Below, piece by piece: positions 18,301 through 26,102 of a stretch of 37,713 bases of DNA (positions are counted from its first letter, which is position 1; each line of letters opens with the position of its first letter). Below the pieces are notes generated by a model. The model did no database searches and had not been told where the DNA came from. It worked only from the letters and a program-made list of their open reading frames with translations. The position numbers and the translations under genes are program-made. This DNA comes from Brucella sp. 21LCYQ03 (GTDB lineage: Bacteria > Pseudomonadota > Alphaproteobacteria > Rhizobiales > Rhizobiaceae), in assembly GCF_023554105.1 (NCBI RefSeq), contig NZ_JAMJWE010000025.1:1-37713 (forward strand). Reading direction: 5' to 3'.

Positions 18301-20796
18301 GGTTTCCGGCTGAATGGCAACATCGATCTTGCGCTCAACGGCACGACCACCGGTTTCGCGCATACGAACGGTCACGGCTGCGTTTACGAGACGCGTCGTT
18401 GACGGCATTTCATCGACTGTAACCGGGAAAGTCGCCTTGCCATTGTCATCGACTTTTGACAGGCCATCGAGCGGCAGGCGCGTAGCTTCGCCCTGTTCTT
18501 CATCGGCGAGGCCGAAATAATAGCCCTTGAAGCGGTCCCACTGACGCTTGGTCGAAAGCGTGACTTCGCCTTCAAGCGCAAGACCGGCGGCAGGCGCGCC
18601 ATAGAGGAAACGACCGTCCACGGTGATATTGGCGGTTTCGCCAACAGCGATTTCCGGCTTGTCGGACGTCAGATCGAACTCGATCCGGTCCGGCACGAAA
18701 TCTTCAACCAGGAACATCTGCGTGGCAATCGCTGGCTGCTTGGGATCGGTATAGACCGAAACGTTCCAGGTGCCGCGCATGGCGTTCGACGGCAAGGTCA
18801 GGTCGATGGCATGACCACCGGCCAGTTTGCTATCGGAAACAAGACGGCGATCTTCCACGCCATCGGGACGCGTAAAGATGAAGGTGAGCGGCAGATCATC
18901 AATTGCGTCAGCACGATCGTCACGCGCAAGCGCTCCTACATGCACAACTTCGCCCGCGCGATAAATGCCGCGCTCTGTCCATGCATAAAGATCAAGCGCT
19001 TTCGGCACGGCACGGCCCGTCACACCACGATCGGAAAGATCGAAACCGGCGCGCGTCATATCGAGGAATGTGAAATCCTCATCATCGCTACTTGCCATCA
19101 GCACCGCTGGAACCATGCCGTCTGTGCCGCGTGTCAGTCCCGGCGTAAACGTCGCCCGACCATCGCTGTCGGTGGTCGCTTCGCCCAGCACTTCATTGTT
19201 GCGTGCAAGCAACGTCAGCTTCACGCCTTTAAGCGGCTCTGCGCTTTCCAGCGAACGGGTAAACACATTAATGCCGTCCTGTCCGGTATAGGTTGAAAGG
19301 CCGATGTCGGAAACGACAAACCACTGCGTTGCCTTGGTGCCATATTCCTCGTCAGACTTCTGGACCAGCGGCTCGGCAGTCAGCACATAGACGCCGGGCT
19401 TGCGTTCCGGCAGCGCTTCATCAACCGGGAAGCTGGTTGTCGCTTCCTTGTTCAGCTCATTGCCTGCAACCTCAATTTCGCCTTCCCAGACAGGCGCACC
19501 CATCTGTTCGGAAACCGTGCTGATATCATAGCCGTCCAACTGGCGCAGGAACTGATAGCCGGAGAGAAGCTGTGCCAGCGAACGGTCGCCAACGCGGTAG
19601 AGCTTAACTTTGGCTGCATCCAGATTAACGCTGACCAGCGGAATGCCGCGACGGGCTTTCGCAGGCAGCACAAAGCTGTCGCCGGTAAAGCGCACGGATG
19701 GCGCACGATCCTGCACATAAATCGATAACGTGACCGGCGCTGGCAGCACTTCGCCAATCGACGATGGCAGACCCTGACGGAACGTCACCGTATAATTGCG
19801 GCCATGTTCCAGACCCTCGACGCAAATCTGGCGGTCCTTGGCGTCAACAGCTTTTGGCGCGCCATTATCGAGTGTAACGAAGCTCGAATAATCGACACCG
19901 CTTTTGACCAGATCTTCTGAGAACTGCGCGCAGATGCGCGGTGCTGCGTTGTCATTATCAACGGTGTTGTTAACGATGCGGAAGCCTTTGCGGGCTTTCA
20001 GATCTTCATAGGCAGCACGCACGGAAGCGGAATTGAACAGATCAAGGCTCGCTTCATAGGCCTGCAAGGCCGGACGCGATGCATCGCGCTTTTCCAGTGC
20101 CTGCGCCATTGCGGCGAGCGCCTGCGCACGATCATCCGTGGTGCGTGAGGTCTGATAGGCAAACCACGCGGCAGAGGTTGCATCGCGCTGGAATTTCGCG
20201 CGTTCCTGTCCGTTGGACGGTTCGGTCAAAAGCGCTGACAGCGCATAGCCGGCCCAGAGCTGGCTTTCATCCGGCGACATACTGGCAGCCAGACGGAATT
20301 TTTCCATTGCGGTACGCGGATCGCCATTCAGGCCCGCAGCGCCCGCTTCATTGCGCAAAGTGCGCAGGCTTTCAGAGCTTTCCAAGCCCGCCATTTCGCG
20401 CTTAAGACGACGGGCTTCGTCAATCAGATTGGCAGAAAAGAACGAGATTGCAGGTGGCGCACCAATATCTTCAACGGCAACAGCAGCGGCTTCCTCTGTC
20501 ACAACCCGTCCGGCAATCGAGCCGACAGATTCATTTAACCTATTGAAATCAGATTTCAGGAAGCACCACTTGACCTTGGGATTATAGGTGAAGGCCAGAC
20601 AGGCATTATCGCCAAGACAAGTGCTTTTGCACTGTGCCAGCGAGACATTCTTTTCAGTCCGCAGATCAAAGCCGAAATAATCGGCGTCCTGCGTGGTCTC
20701 GATTTTCCGGGTTTCTGCGGCATGAGCGCCTAATGATGTCGCAAAGCAGAACGCAGTCGTAAAGGCCAATAAAAGGCGATTAAACCGAACAGACAT
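15301..20796 (-). CDS. Bacterial alpha-2-macroglobulin family protein with N-terminal PAN domain
   Basis: This is a large periplasmic protease inhibitor of about 1831 residues. It follows a Sec signal (RLLLAFTTAFCFATSLGAHA). The start at 20796 is chosen because the 10 extra upstream codons to 20826 would precede the signal and lack support. The N-terminus carries a PAN/Apple-like domain (DYFGFDL, then CKSTCLGDNACLAFTYN and WCFLKSDF). MG domains and the A2M core follow, and the thioester-forming CTEQ in YPYGCTEQTTS lies near residue 1380, so covalent trapping of proteases is expected. The C-terminus has the usual receptor-like domain. Type I bacterial A2Ms are usually lipoproteins; I see no lipobox here, so it may be soluble. 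pbpC follows through the repeat. Confidence 0.93.
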   Translation of the reverse strand: MSVRFNRLLLAFTTAFCFATSLGAHAAETRKIETTQDADYFGFDLRTEKNVSLAQCKSTCLGDNACLAFTYNPKVKWCFLKSDFNRLNESVGSIAGRVVTEEAAAVAVEDIGAPPAISFFSANLIDEARRLKREMAGLESSESLRTLRNEAGAAGLNGDPRTAMEKFRLAASMSPDESQLWAGYALSALLTEPSNGQERAKFQRDATSAAWFAYQTSRTTDDRAQALAAMAQALEKRDASRPALQAYEASLDLFNSASVRAAYEDLKARKGFRIVNNTVDNDNAAPRICAQFSEDLVKSGVDYSSFVTLDNGAPKAVDAKDRQICVEGLEHGRNYTVTFRQGLPSSIGEVLPAPVTLSIYVQDRAPSVRFTGDSFVLPAKARRGIPLVSVNLDAAKVKLYRVGDRSLAQLLSGYQFLRQLDGYDISTVSEQMGAPVWEGEIEVAGNELNKEATTSFPVDEALPERKPGVYVLTAEPLVQKSDEEYGTKATQWFVVSDIGLSTYTGQDGINVFTRSLESAEPLKGVKLTLLARNNEVLGEATTDSDGRATFTPGLTRGTDGMVPAVLMASSDDEDFTFLDMTRAGFDLSDRGVTGRAVPKALDLYAWTERGIYRAGEVVHVGALARDDRADAIDDLPLTFIFTRPDGVEDRRLVSDSKLAGGHAIDLTLPSNAMRGTWNVSVYTDPKQPAIATQMFLVEDFVPDRIEFDLTSDKPEIAVGETANITVDGRFLYGAPAAGLALEGEVTLSTKRQWDRFKGYYFGLADEEQGEATRLPLDGLSKVDDNGKATFPVTVDEMPSTTRLVNAAVTVRMRETGGRAVERKIDVAIQPETDLIGIRPDFAGDEVPQGGTAKFSLIASDSKGDRKALDGAQWSLVKIERNYQWYRSGNSWNYEPVTFTKAIANGKIDLTTGSEADISLPVDWGRYRLEIETADASGPATSYEFDAGWFVSSTSTETPDGLEIALDKEHYAAGDTAELKISPRFAGELLITIGAEKLLKTITASVPEGGTTIDIPVGEDWGAGVYVTATLFRPGEAIESRMPGRAIGLKWLKVDPADKQLAVKLTPPEKITPRSTFSIPVSVENAGGEQAYVMVAAVDVGILNLTRYQPPNPENWFFGQRQLGLEMRDMYGRLIDGSLGVTGKLRTGGDGGNMAAEGSPPTEKLVALFSGPVELDSDGKATITFDIPQFNGTARVMAVAWTKKAVGHAVTDVIIRDPVVITAGLPRFMAPGDQANIRFDIANTDAPDGDYRVSLETTDNLGVEVGSYPESIALTGGKRQSITVPLNAVATGAGGVTIRLSNDAGLNVEQALALPVRPVDLPVTSRHVVNLAANGGSVRVDGGLLSESLLDGAFVSVGVTRSAAFDVPALLMALDRYPYGCTEQTTSRALPLLYLSEMAAGTEAAAGLESQEELKKRVQDSIFRVLNNQSSSGSFGLWSPGSGDLWMDAYVTDFLTRAREKGYDVPQQAMLSALSNLQNALGYTTDVKERGNDIAYALYVLARNKKASVGDLRYFADTQLENFASPMAVAQLGAALALYGDQPRSERVFNASLQLATSQSSYDYNRSDYGSPLRDGAAMLALASETKPAPKVLPSLITLVEFQREKARYLSTQDQAWMLLAARGLQDDNGAISLDINGTAHQGAFSERLNGATLEAQTLVVTNKGQGSVDAVVTAVAPPAQSLPAGGEGFAIERTYYTLDGEPANVTGVNQNERYVVVLKIDDLQQWQSRLLVTDLLPAGFEIDNPGLVSSADLGNFPWLTSTQAAHLEFRNDRFVAAFDRSAGEKQPITLAYVVRAVTPGLYTHPAATVEDMYRPQFAARTATSMMEVAAP

Positions 20797-21059
20797 GAAT
20801 GTCACTCTTCTGTAGTTGTCCCTCATCCCGCACGGTAGTCGTCCACCCGCACGCTCGTAAATCAGACATTACCAATTTATCCGCAAACGGATAGCTGGAT
20901 TTTAGTCTGAACTCAGAGTCACCCAGATACAGAACCACCCGGATCAAACAAGCATTCTTTTAGCGCTCACTCAAATATCTCGCAAAAATAGACGTTTTGA
21001 AGTGAACGAAGACCTATCTATGAGCAACGTATGTTGATCTCACGGCAAAAATTGCCTAG
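20797..21059. other. Divergent promoter region between A2M and the FadR-type regulator
   Basis: This divergent intergenic stretch becomes AT-rich from about 20870. It must contain promoters for both directions. I found no clear boxes for the A2M side, and no gene. Confidence 0.4.
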
Positions 21060-21071
21060 CTGTTAGACAAG
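21060..21071 (+). promoter_or_regulatory. Candidate FadR-family operator near the regulator start
   Basis: The sequence TGTTAGACA fits the loose FadR-family operator pattern (t)nGTnnnACn(a). It lies about 25 bases before the GTG start of the regulator gene, where binding would block its own transcription. The pattern is short and could occur by chance. Confidence 0.3.
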
Positions 21072-21095
21072 TTATATTACAGTGGGAGACTTGGG

Positions 21096-21788
21096 GTGGT
21101 GATTGAATGGGTATCGAATAATACGCCTGTAAATCGAAGAAACGCGGCTGAAATCGTGTTTGAAGATATTCGCTCAGCCATTACTACGGGAAGTCTGCAC
21201 GTCGGCATACGACTCCCCTCGGAAGCTAAGCTCGCTGAGAAATACAGCGTCAGCCGCCCAATTATACGCGAAGCACTCCGCTCACTGCAAACACTAGGAT
21301 TGACCCAGACGCGCACCGGCAGCGGCACATATGTAATCAAGTCTGCGCCGGGTCCGGAACTCAACTTTGGCGGCTATTCAGCAAATGATCTGATCGAAGC
21401 TCGCCCCTTCATTGAAATTCCGGCAGCGGGTTGGGCGGCAATTCGCCATACAAACGATCAAATTGTTCATCTTCTTGATTTATGCGACCGTATGGATCGG
21501 CAGCGCGATCCACATAAATGGGTATTGCTCGACGGAGAATTCCACAGCATGATTGCATCCGCCTCCGGCAATGCTGTTTTCGCAAATATTGTAGCGGATG
21601 CCCGCGATGCATTGTGGCGGCAGTCGGAACTTGTCAACCTGATGGCGGGACGTCGTACTGCATCAAATATTGAGCATCGGCAGATTGCTGAAGCTATCAA
21701 ATCTCGTTCCGAAGAACAGGCTCGGTTTGCAATGCAGAACCATCTTGGTCAGGTAAAACGAGCCGTAACAACGATTATTTCGAAATAA
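21096..21788 (+). CDS. FadR-subfamily GntR transcriptional regulator
   Basis: This is a 230-residue DNA-binding protein that probably senses a carboxylate or amino-acid-type effector. The N-terminal winged helix reads SLHVGIRLPSEAKLAEKYSVSR, split as 'GIRLPSEAKLAEKYSVSR' and then PIIREALRSLQTLGL, with the GSGTYV wing. The C-terminal FCD domain contains the metal/effector histidines in the segments LDGEFHSMIASASGN and NIEHRQIAEAI. The start is GTG at 21096 behind GGGAG. It is transcribed toward the permease and asparaginase genes and is the likely regulator of those genes. Confidence 0.88.
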   Translation: MVIEWVSNNTPVNRRNAAEIVFEDIRSAITTGSLHVGIRLPSEAKLAEKYSVSRPIIREALRSLQTLGLTQTRTGSGTYVIKSAPGPELNFGGYSANDLIEARPFIEIPAAGWAAIRHTNDQIVHLLDLCDRMDRQRDPHKWVLLDGEFHSMIASASGNAVFANIVADARDALWRQSELVNLMAGRRTASNIEHRQIAEAIKSRSEEQARFAMQNHLGQVKRAVTTIISK

Positions 21789-22217
21789 AAAATACTACCT
21801 AATACCCAATTCTGCATAGTTTTTAAGCCATTAATCTCTGCGCAAAGCAGGGACGAAAACGCCTATAAAATTTTGAATCTACTCAATAATAATTCTAAGA
21901 ATTACCAACAATGACTTCATATCAACGGTCTCTTATTATCAATCCTTGCCCGGAATCTCATCTCCAGAGCGAACTTGACTGGCTATTTCTGATGTGCGTT
22001 ATGGCTTTCGAAATATTTGTCTTACAGCTTTACAGAAATACAAAATATACGGTGAGATAGGTTAAGACGGTTTTGTTAACGCGCATTGCCGGGTGATTTC
22101 ATCAAAGCCGAGTTGCGGCTTTTCACCCAAGGCATAGCTCAGCTCACAACCGGTTCATTGTCCAAGCATCTCATCGCTTTTGTTAAACACTCGAACCCCA
22201 GCTCTCAGGGAGGAGCG
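21789..22217. other. Intergenic region before the permease gene
   Basis: These 429 bases are AT-rich at first. A 49-codon frame at 21911-22060 has a hydrophobic middle, but its ribosome binding site is poor and I do not recognise it. The permease frame is open back to 22086, but translation there is unlikely because a much better start exists at 22218. GTTAAC-like words near 22073 could be regulator half-sites; this is weak. Confidence 0.4.
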
Positions 22218-23672
22218 ATGACAACTGAATTTGTTAAGGCCACACCAGCGGAACGTGAAATTTTCAAAGAAGAAGATCAGGGCTATCACAAGGCTTTAAA
22301 GCCGCGCCAAATCCAGATGATCGCCATTGGTGGTGCAATCGGTACGGGCTTATTTCTGGGTGCCGGCGGGCGTCTGGCGCAGGCTGGTCCATCATTGGTT
22401 CTGGTGTATGCGATATGCGGTTTTTTCGCATTTCTGGTTTTGCGCGCTCTTGGCGAACTAATCATGCATCGCCCAAGCTCAGGTTCGTTCGTCTCTTATG
22501 CGCGCGAATTCTACGGCGAGAAAATGGCTTTCGCGGCAGGTTGGATGTATTGGCTAAACTGGGCGATGACCTCAATTGCCGACGTAACAGCCGTCGCGAT
22601 TTATATGAATTTCTTTAAGCATTATGTTCCCTGGCTTCAGGGTATCGACCAATGGATGTTCGCGATGACAGCACTCGTTCTGGTGCTTTCGATGAACCTG
22701 CTTTCGGTCAAAGTTTTTGGTGAGCTTGAATTTTGGTTCAGTCTCATCAAGGTGCTGTCGCTGGTAATCTTTCTGGCCGTTGGCATCTATTTTGTCATAT
22801 CAGGAACACCAATTGACGGCCATCAACCAGGCTTCCACCTTATTCGTGAAAGTGGGGGCTTCTTTCCAAACGGCATATTGCCTGCGCTTGTCATTATTCA
22901 AGGTGTCGTCTTTGCCTATGCATCTATTGAGCTAATTGGCACCACAGCCGGCGAAACCGAAGATCCGCGCAAAATCATGCCCGGCGCAATTCGTACCGTT
23001 GTTTTCCGTTTGCTGGTTTTTTATGTCGGTTCGGTTCTGCTCCTCACAATGCTTCTACCACATACGCTTTATTCGGGTGCTGAAAGCCCGTTTGTGACTT
23101 TCTTCAGCAAGATCGGCATTGAAGGCGCTGACGTGATTATGAATCTCGTTGTGTTAACGGCAGTCCTGTCCTCACTGAATGCTGGTCTTTATTCGACCGG
23201 GCGCATTCTGCACTCAATGGCAGCATCTGGTTCGGCACCTGCAGCTCTTGGCAAAATGAACAAGAATGGCGTGCCATACATGGGCATCGCCGTTACGGCT
23301 GTTGTAACTGCAATTGGCGTCGCCCTGAATGCGATTGTGCCTGCAGCAGCGTTTGAGATTGCCCTCAACCTGGCATCATTGGGGATTATCACAGCCTGGG
23401 GCGTGATTATTCTATGTCAGCTCAAGCTCTGGTATCTTGCACGCAAAGGTAAGATTGCCCGTCCTGACTTCCAAATGTTCGGTGCACCCTATACCGGTAT
23501 TCTCACACTGCTGTTTTTGTTTGGTGTTCTGGTTCTGATGGCTGTTGATTATCCTGTTGGTTCCTACACGATTGGTTCACTGATAATCATTATTCCGGCT
23601 CTGGTTGTTGGCTGGTATTGTCTGCGCGACCGAATCTATCGTCTGGCGAAAGAACGTGAGACGTCAAACTAA
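22218..23672 (+). CDS. APC-family amino-acid permease, probably for asparagine
   Basis: This is an inner-membrane amino-acid:proton symporter of 484 residues. The N-terminal signature is KALKPRQIQMIAIGGAIGTG followed by LFLGAGGRL, and about 12 hydrophobic helices follow, as in the AnsP/GabP/CycA group. ATG 22218 follows a strong AGGGAGGAG, which makes this start firm and excludes the 44 extra codons upstream. The substrate is inferred only from the asparaginase gene that follows after 23 bases; related proteins carry other amino acids too. The symbol ansP would fit but is not proven. Confidence 0.9.
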   Translation: MTTEFVKATPAEREIFKEEDQGYHKALKPRQIQMIAIGGAIGTGLFLGAGGRLAQAGPSLVLVYAICGFFAFLVLRALGELIMHRPSSGSFVSYAREFYGEKMAFAAGWMYWLNWAMTSIADVTAVAIYMNFFKHYVPWLQGIDQWMFAMTALVLVLSMNLLSVKVFGELEFWFSLIKVLSLVIFLAVGIYFVISGTPIDGHQPGFHLIRESGGFFPNGILPALVIIQGVVFAYASIELIGTTAGETEDPRKIMPGAIRTVVFRLLVFYVGSVLLLTMLLPHTLYSGAESPFVTFFSKIGIEGADVIMNLVVLTAVLSSLNAGLYSTGRILHSMAASGSAPAALGKMNKNGVPYMGIAVTAVVTAIGVALNAIVPAAAFEIALNLASLGIITAWGVIILCQLKLWYLARKGKIARPDFQMFGAPYTGILTLLFLFGVLVLMAVDYPVGSYTIGSLIIIIPALVVGWYCLRDRIYRLAKERETSN

Positions 23673-23695
23673 CAAGCATGGATTGAGGGGACAGC

Positions 23696-24646
23696 GTGAA
23701 TAGAGCGCAGCTAAAACCACTGGTGGCGGTCATCACTACCGGTGGAACCATCGCAAGTAAACGCGGCGATAATGGCGCAAGCACACCATCGCTCAACGGC
23801 GAGGATTTGCTTTCGACGTTGAGCAACGTCAACGCCAAACTGCGCGTTATCGATCTGATGGCCAAGGATTCATCCAGCCTGACTCTACTTGATATGCAAA
23901 CCATAAGCGACGCCGTTGCAACACAGCTTACTGATCCAGATGTGAACGGCATCATCGTGCTGCATGGCACAGACTCGATGGAAGAAACTGCCCTCCTTGT
24001 TCATCTGCAACATAAATCTTCCAAGCCAATTATTTTCACAGGCGCGCAGTTTACCGCTGACCATCCCGATTCAGACGGTCCTTCCAATCTGAAAGCGGCT
24101 ATCGTTATGGCGGCAAACCCCATGAATACTGATCAGGGCGTGGTCATTGCCTTCGGTGGCAGGGTTATCCCAGCGTGGGGTGCTTTTAAATATAGCAGCG
24201 ACCATGCCGATGCTTTCAGGCCTGTATGTGATATTCGAGTGCCGGACGTGACCAGCCTGCCCGCCTCCGTTAGCGCTATGCGCATTGATGTTGTTGCTAT
24301 TCACCCCGGTTGCGATGATGTGCATATTCAGGCAAGCATTAACGCGGGCGCTCATGGTATTGTGCTTGCGGCACTTGGTTCAGGCAACGCGAACGCAAAA
24401 ATTGTTGATGCCGTAAAGCAATGCAGGGAGAGAAATATTCCAGTCGTGGTTTCAAGCCGCGTTCCAACTGGTATATTGGTCCCGGGTTACGGCGGCGGCG
24501 GCGGTGGTCATGATCTTGTTGCGGCCGGTGCGGTTCATTCGCAAACCCTACGTCCGGGCCAAGCGAGAATTCTGCTGGCAGCGTTGATGGCAAATAACTC
24601 TGATAGAGCCATGATCATTCGTGCTTTTGACGATCAGAGTTTTTAG
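23696..24646 (+). CDS. L-asparaginase
   Basis: The protein hydrolyses asparagine to aspartate and ammonia. Its 316 residues contain both catalytic threonine motifs of the type I/II asparaginase family: TTGGTIAS near the N-terminus and HGTDSMEETA around residue 88. The conserved GAQFTADHPDSDGPSNL and the glycine-rich YGGGGGGHDL segments are also present. No signal peptide is seen, so it is probably cytoplasmic. It starts with GTG behind GAGGGGAC and is probably co-transcribed with the permease upstream. An inverted pair GCGCTCT/AGAGCGC (24682-24727) lies beyond its stop, but with a 32-base loop it is not a convincing terminator. Confidence 0.92.
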   Translation: MNRAQLKPLVAVITTGGTIASKRGDNGASTPSLNGEDLLSTLSNVNAKLRVIDLMAKDSSSLTLLDMQTISDAVATQLTDPDVNGIIVLHGTDSMEETALLVHLQHKSSKPIIFTGAQFTADHPDSDGPSNLKAAIVMAANPMNTDQGVVIAFGGRVIPAWGAFKYSSDHADAFRPVCDIRVPDVTSLPASVSAMRIDVVAIHPGCDDVHIQASINAGAHGIVLAALGSGNANAKIVDAVKQCRERNIPVVVSSRVPTGILVPGYGGGGGGHDLVAAGAVHSQTLRPGQARILLAALMANNSDRAMIIRAFDDQSF

Positions 24647-24799
24647 AATACCTTGCGTTTAGATCCGGTTGTATCAATTCGGCGCTCTAAATTCCTTTTC
24701 TAATACGGTTCACATTATTCAGAGCGCGGGCGTGAATGCCAACTTTTAAAAAAATAATTTCGCCACGCTTGAAACAAGATATCGAGTTCCTAACTAAGC

Positions 24800-24918
24800 C
24801 GTGTGGACCGGGCCCCTCTGGCGGCTTCTAAGAAGCCGTGATGTCGGACCACTTCGAGTAAGCTCGAGGTCAGCCCGGTCAAATCCTCGCCGACCTTGTC
24901 AGATGAAACAGAGGTCGG
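24800..24918 (+). promoter_or_regulatory. Structured mRNA leader of terC (terC-motif-like riboregulator)
   Basis: A closing stem GACCGGGC (24806-24813) / GCCCGGTC (24873-24880) encloses two hairpins. One is CGGCTTC/GAAGCCG (24822-24838) and the other is CTTCGAG/CTCGAGG (24852-24869). Just downstream, CCGACCT (24890-24896) can pair perfectly with AGGTCGG (24912-24918), which contains the ribosome binding site of terC. The same CCGACCT can also pair with AGGTC at 24867-24871 or GTCGG at 24843-24847, so an on/off switch is possible. A 'terC' RNA motif has been described upstream of terC genes in alphaproteobacteria, and yybP-ykoY manganese riboswitches also control terC genes. Placement and structure fit such an element; the exact family is not verified. 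Confidence 0.6.
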
Positions 24919-24920
24919 AA

Positions 24921-25916
24921 ATGGAAATTTTCACAACACTCTTTATGGGAACGCCGGTCTGGATGTGGTTGGTGTTTATTGGCATTGTTTTGGCGCTTCT
25001 CGTGCTGGATCTTGGTGTCTTTAACAAAGAAGATCACGAGATTGAAATTGGCGAGAGCCTTAAAATGTCAGCGTTTTACATAACGCTTGGCGCAGCTTTC
25101 TCCGGCTTTGTCTGGTGGCAAATGACCAGCGAAGCAACTGCTCAGTACCTGACAGCCTTTGTGGTCGAAAAAACGCTGGCATTGGATAATATCTTCGTCA
25201 TTGCGTTGATTTTTAGCTTCTTTGCAATTCCCAGAAAATATCAGCACCGTGTGCTTTTCTGGGGCATTCTTGGTGTCATTATCCTGCGCGGCATTATGAT
25301 TGGCCTTGGTGCCACTATTGTCGCAAATTATCACTGGGTTCTTTATATCTTTGCGGTCTTCCTCATCGTCACTGGTATTAAGATGTTGTTCTCAGGTGAA
25401 GACAAAGAGCCGGACCTGAGCCGTAATCCGTTGCTACGTTTTGCGCGCAAACGCATGCGTGTAACCGATGAATTGCATGGCAATTCGTTCTTTGTGCGTA
25501 TCAAGGACGGTAAAACCGGCAAAATGGTGCGCTTTGCCACGCCACTTTTTCTCGCGCTGGTGATGATCGAATTCGCTGATTTGATCTTTGCGGTCGACTC
25601 GGTGCCTGCGGTCTTTACAATCACAACCGATCCGTTCATCGTCTACACCTCCAATATCTTCGCAATCCTTGGCCTCAGAGCCTTGTTCTTTGCTTTATCC
25701 GCGATCTTGCATCGCTTTGCCTATCTCAAATATGCATTGTCCATCCTGTTGATCTTTATCGGCTCTAAGATGTTCATTGCTGACCTGATGGGTTGGGAAA
25801 AGTTCCCACCAGCATGGTCCTTGGGTATCACTTTCGCAATTCTTGGAGCTGGCATCGTTGTTTCGCTGGTCAAAACCAAGAATGACCAAAAAACACTTAG
25901 CGATACCCAGTCCTAA
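24921..25916 (+). CDS. TerC-family integral membrane protein
   Basis: TerC proteins are multi-helix membrane proteins linked to manganese export and metal loading of exported enzymes. The 331 residues contain the family's acidic membrane motifs: LLVLDLGVFNKEDHE early, EKTLALDNIFVIALIFSFF in the middle, and IEFADLIFAVDSVPAVF later. The start at 24921 follows GAGGTCGG and lies directly after the structured leader; the frame upstream to 24801 is the leader read as protein and is not used. Its transcript ends at the hairpin at 25941-25974. Confidence 0.92.
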   Translation: MEIFTTLFMGTPVWMWLVFIGIVLALLVLDLGVFNKEDHEIEIGESLKMSAFYITLGAAFSGFVWWQMTSEATAQYLTAFVVEKTLALDNIFVIALIFSFFAIPRKYQHRVLFWGILGVIILRGIMIGLGATIVANYHWVLYIFAVFLIVTGIKMLFSGEDKEPDLSRNPLLRFARKRMRVTDELHGNSFFVRIKDGKTGKMVRFATPLFLALVMIEFADLIFAVDSVPAVFTITTDPFIVYTSNIFAILGLRALFFALSAILHRFAYLKYALSILLIFIGSKMFIADLMGWEKFPPAWSLGITFAILGAGIVVSLVKTKNDQKTLSDTQS

Positions 25917-25940
25917 ATCGGCATTGGGATAAACTGCTTG

Positions 25941-25974
25941 ATGGACGTCAGGTGCAATTCTGGCGTCCATTTTA
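25941..25974 (+). terminator. Rho-independent terminator of terC
   Basis: An 11-bp stem, ATGGACGTCAG against CTGGCGTCCAT (one G-U pair), with an 8-base loop is followed by TTTTATGG. It lies 25 bases after the terC stop. Confidence 0.75.
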
Positions 25975-25981
25975 TGGTTCT

Positions 25982-26018
25982 GTTAAAAATTTTCCATCAC
26001 AGCCATCTGTGATGGAAA
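25982..26018 (-). terminator. Terminator of the lanthipeptide operon
   Basis: A perfect 12-bp stem TTTCCATCACAG (25991-26002) / CTGTGATGGAAA (26007-26018) with a 4-base loop is followed, on the minus strand, by AATTTTTAAC. It lies 84 bases beyond the lanM stop. On the plus strand the hairpin lacks a T run, so it mainly serves the lan genes. Confidence 0.75.
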
Positions 26019-26102
26019 GCTTTCAAGTTCCCATAGTTGCGGCCTTTTATAGCTAATAATGCCGAACCTTATCTCAACATTACAGTGCCATCGAAAGTGC
26101 CA

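Noticed and set aside
24682..24727. Inverted repeat GCGCTCT/AGAGCGC after the asparaginase gene as a terminator
   Set aside because: The loop is 32 bases and no T run follows, so it is not a typical terminator.
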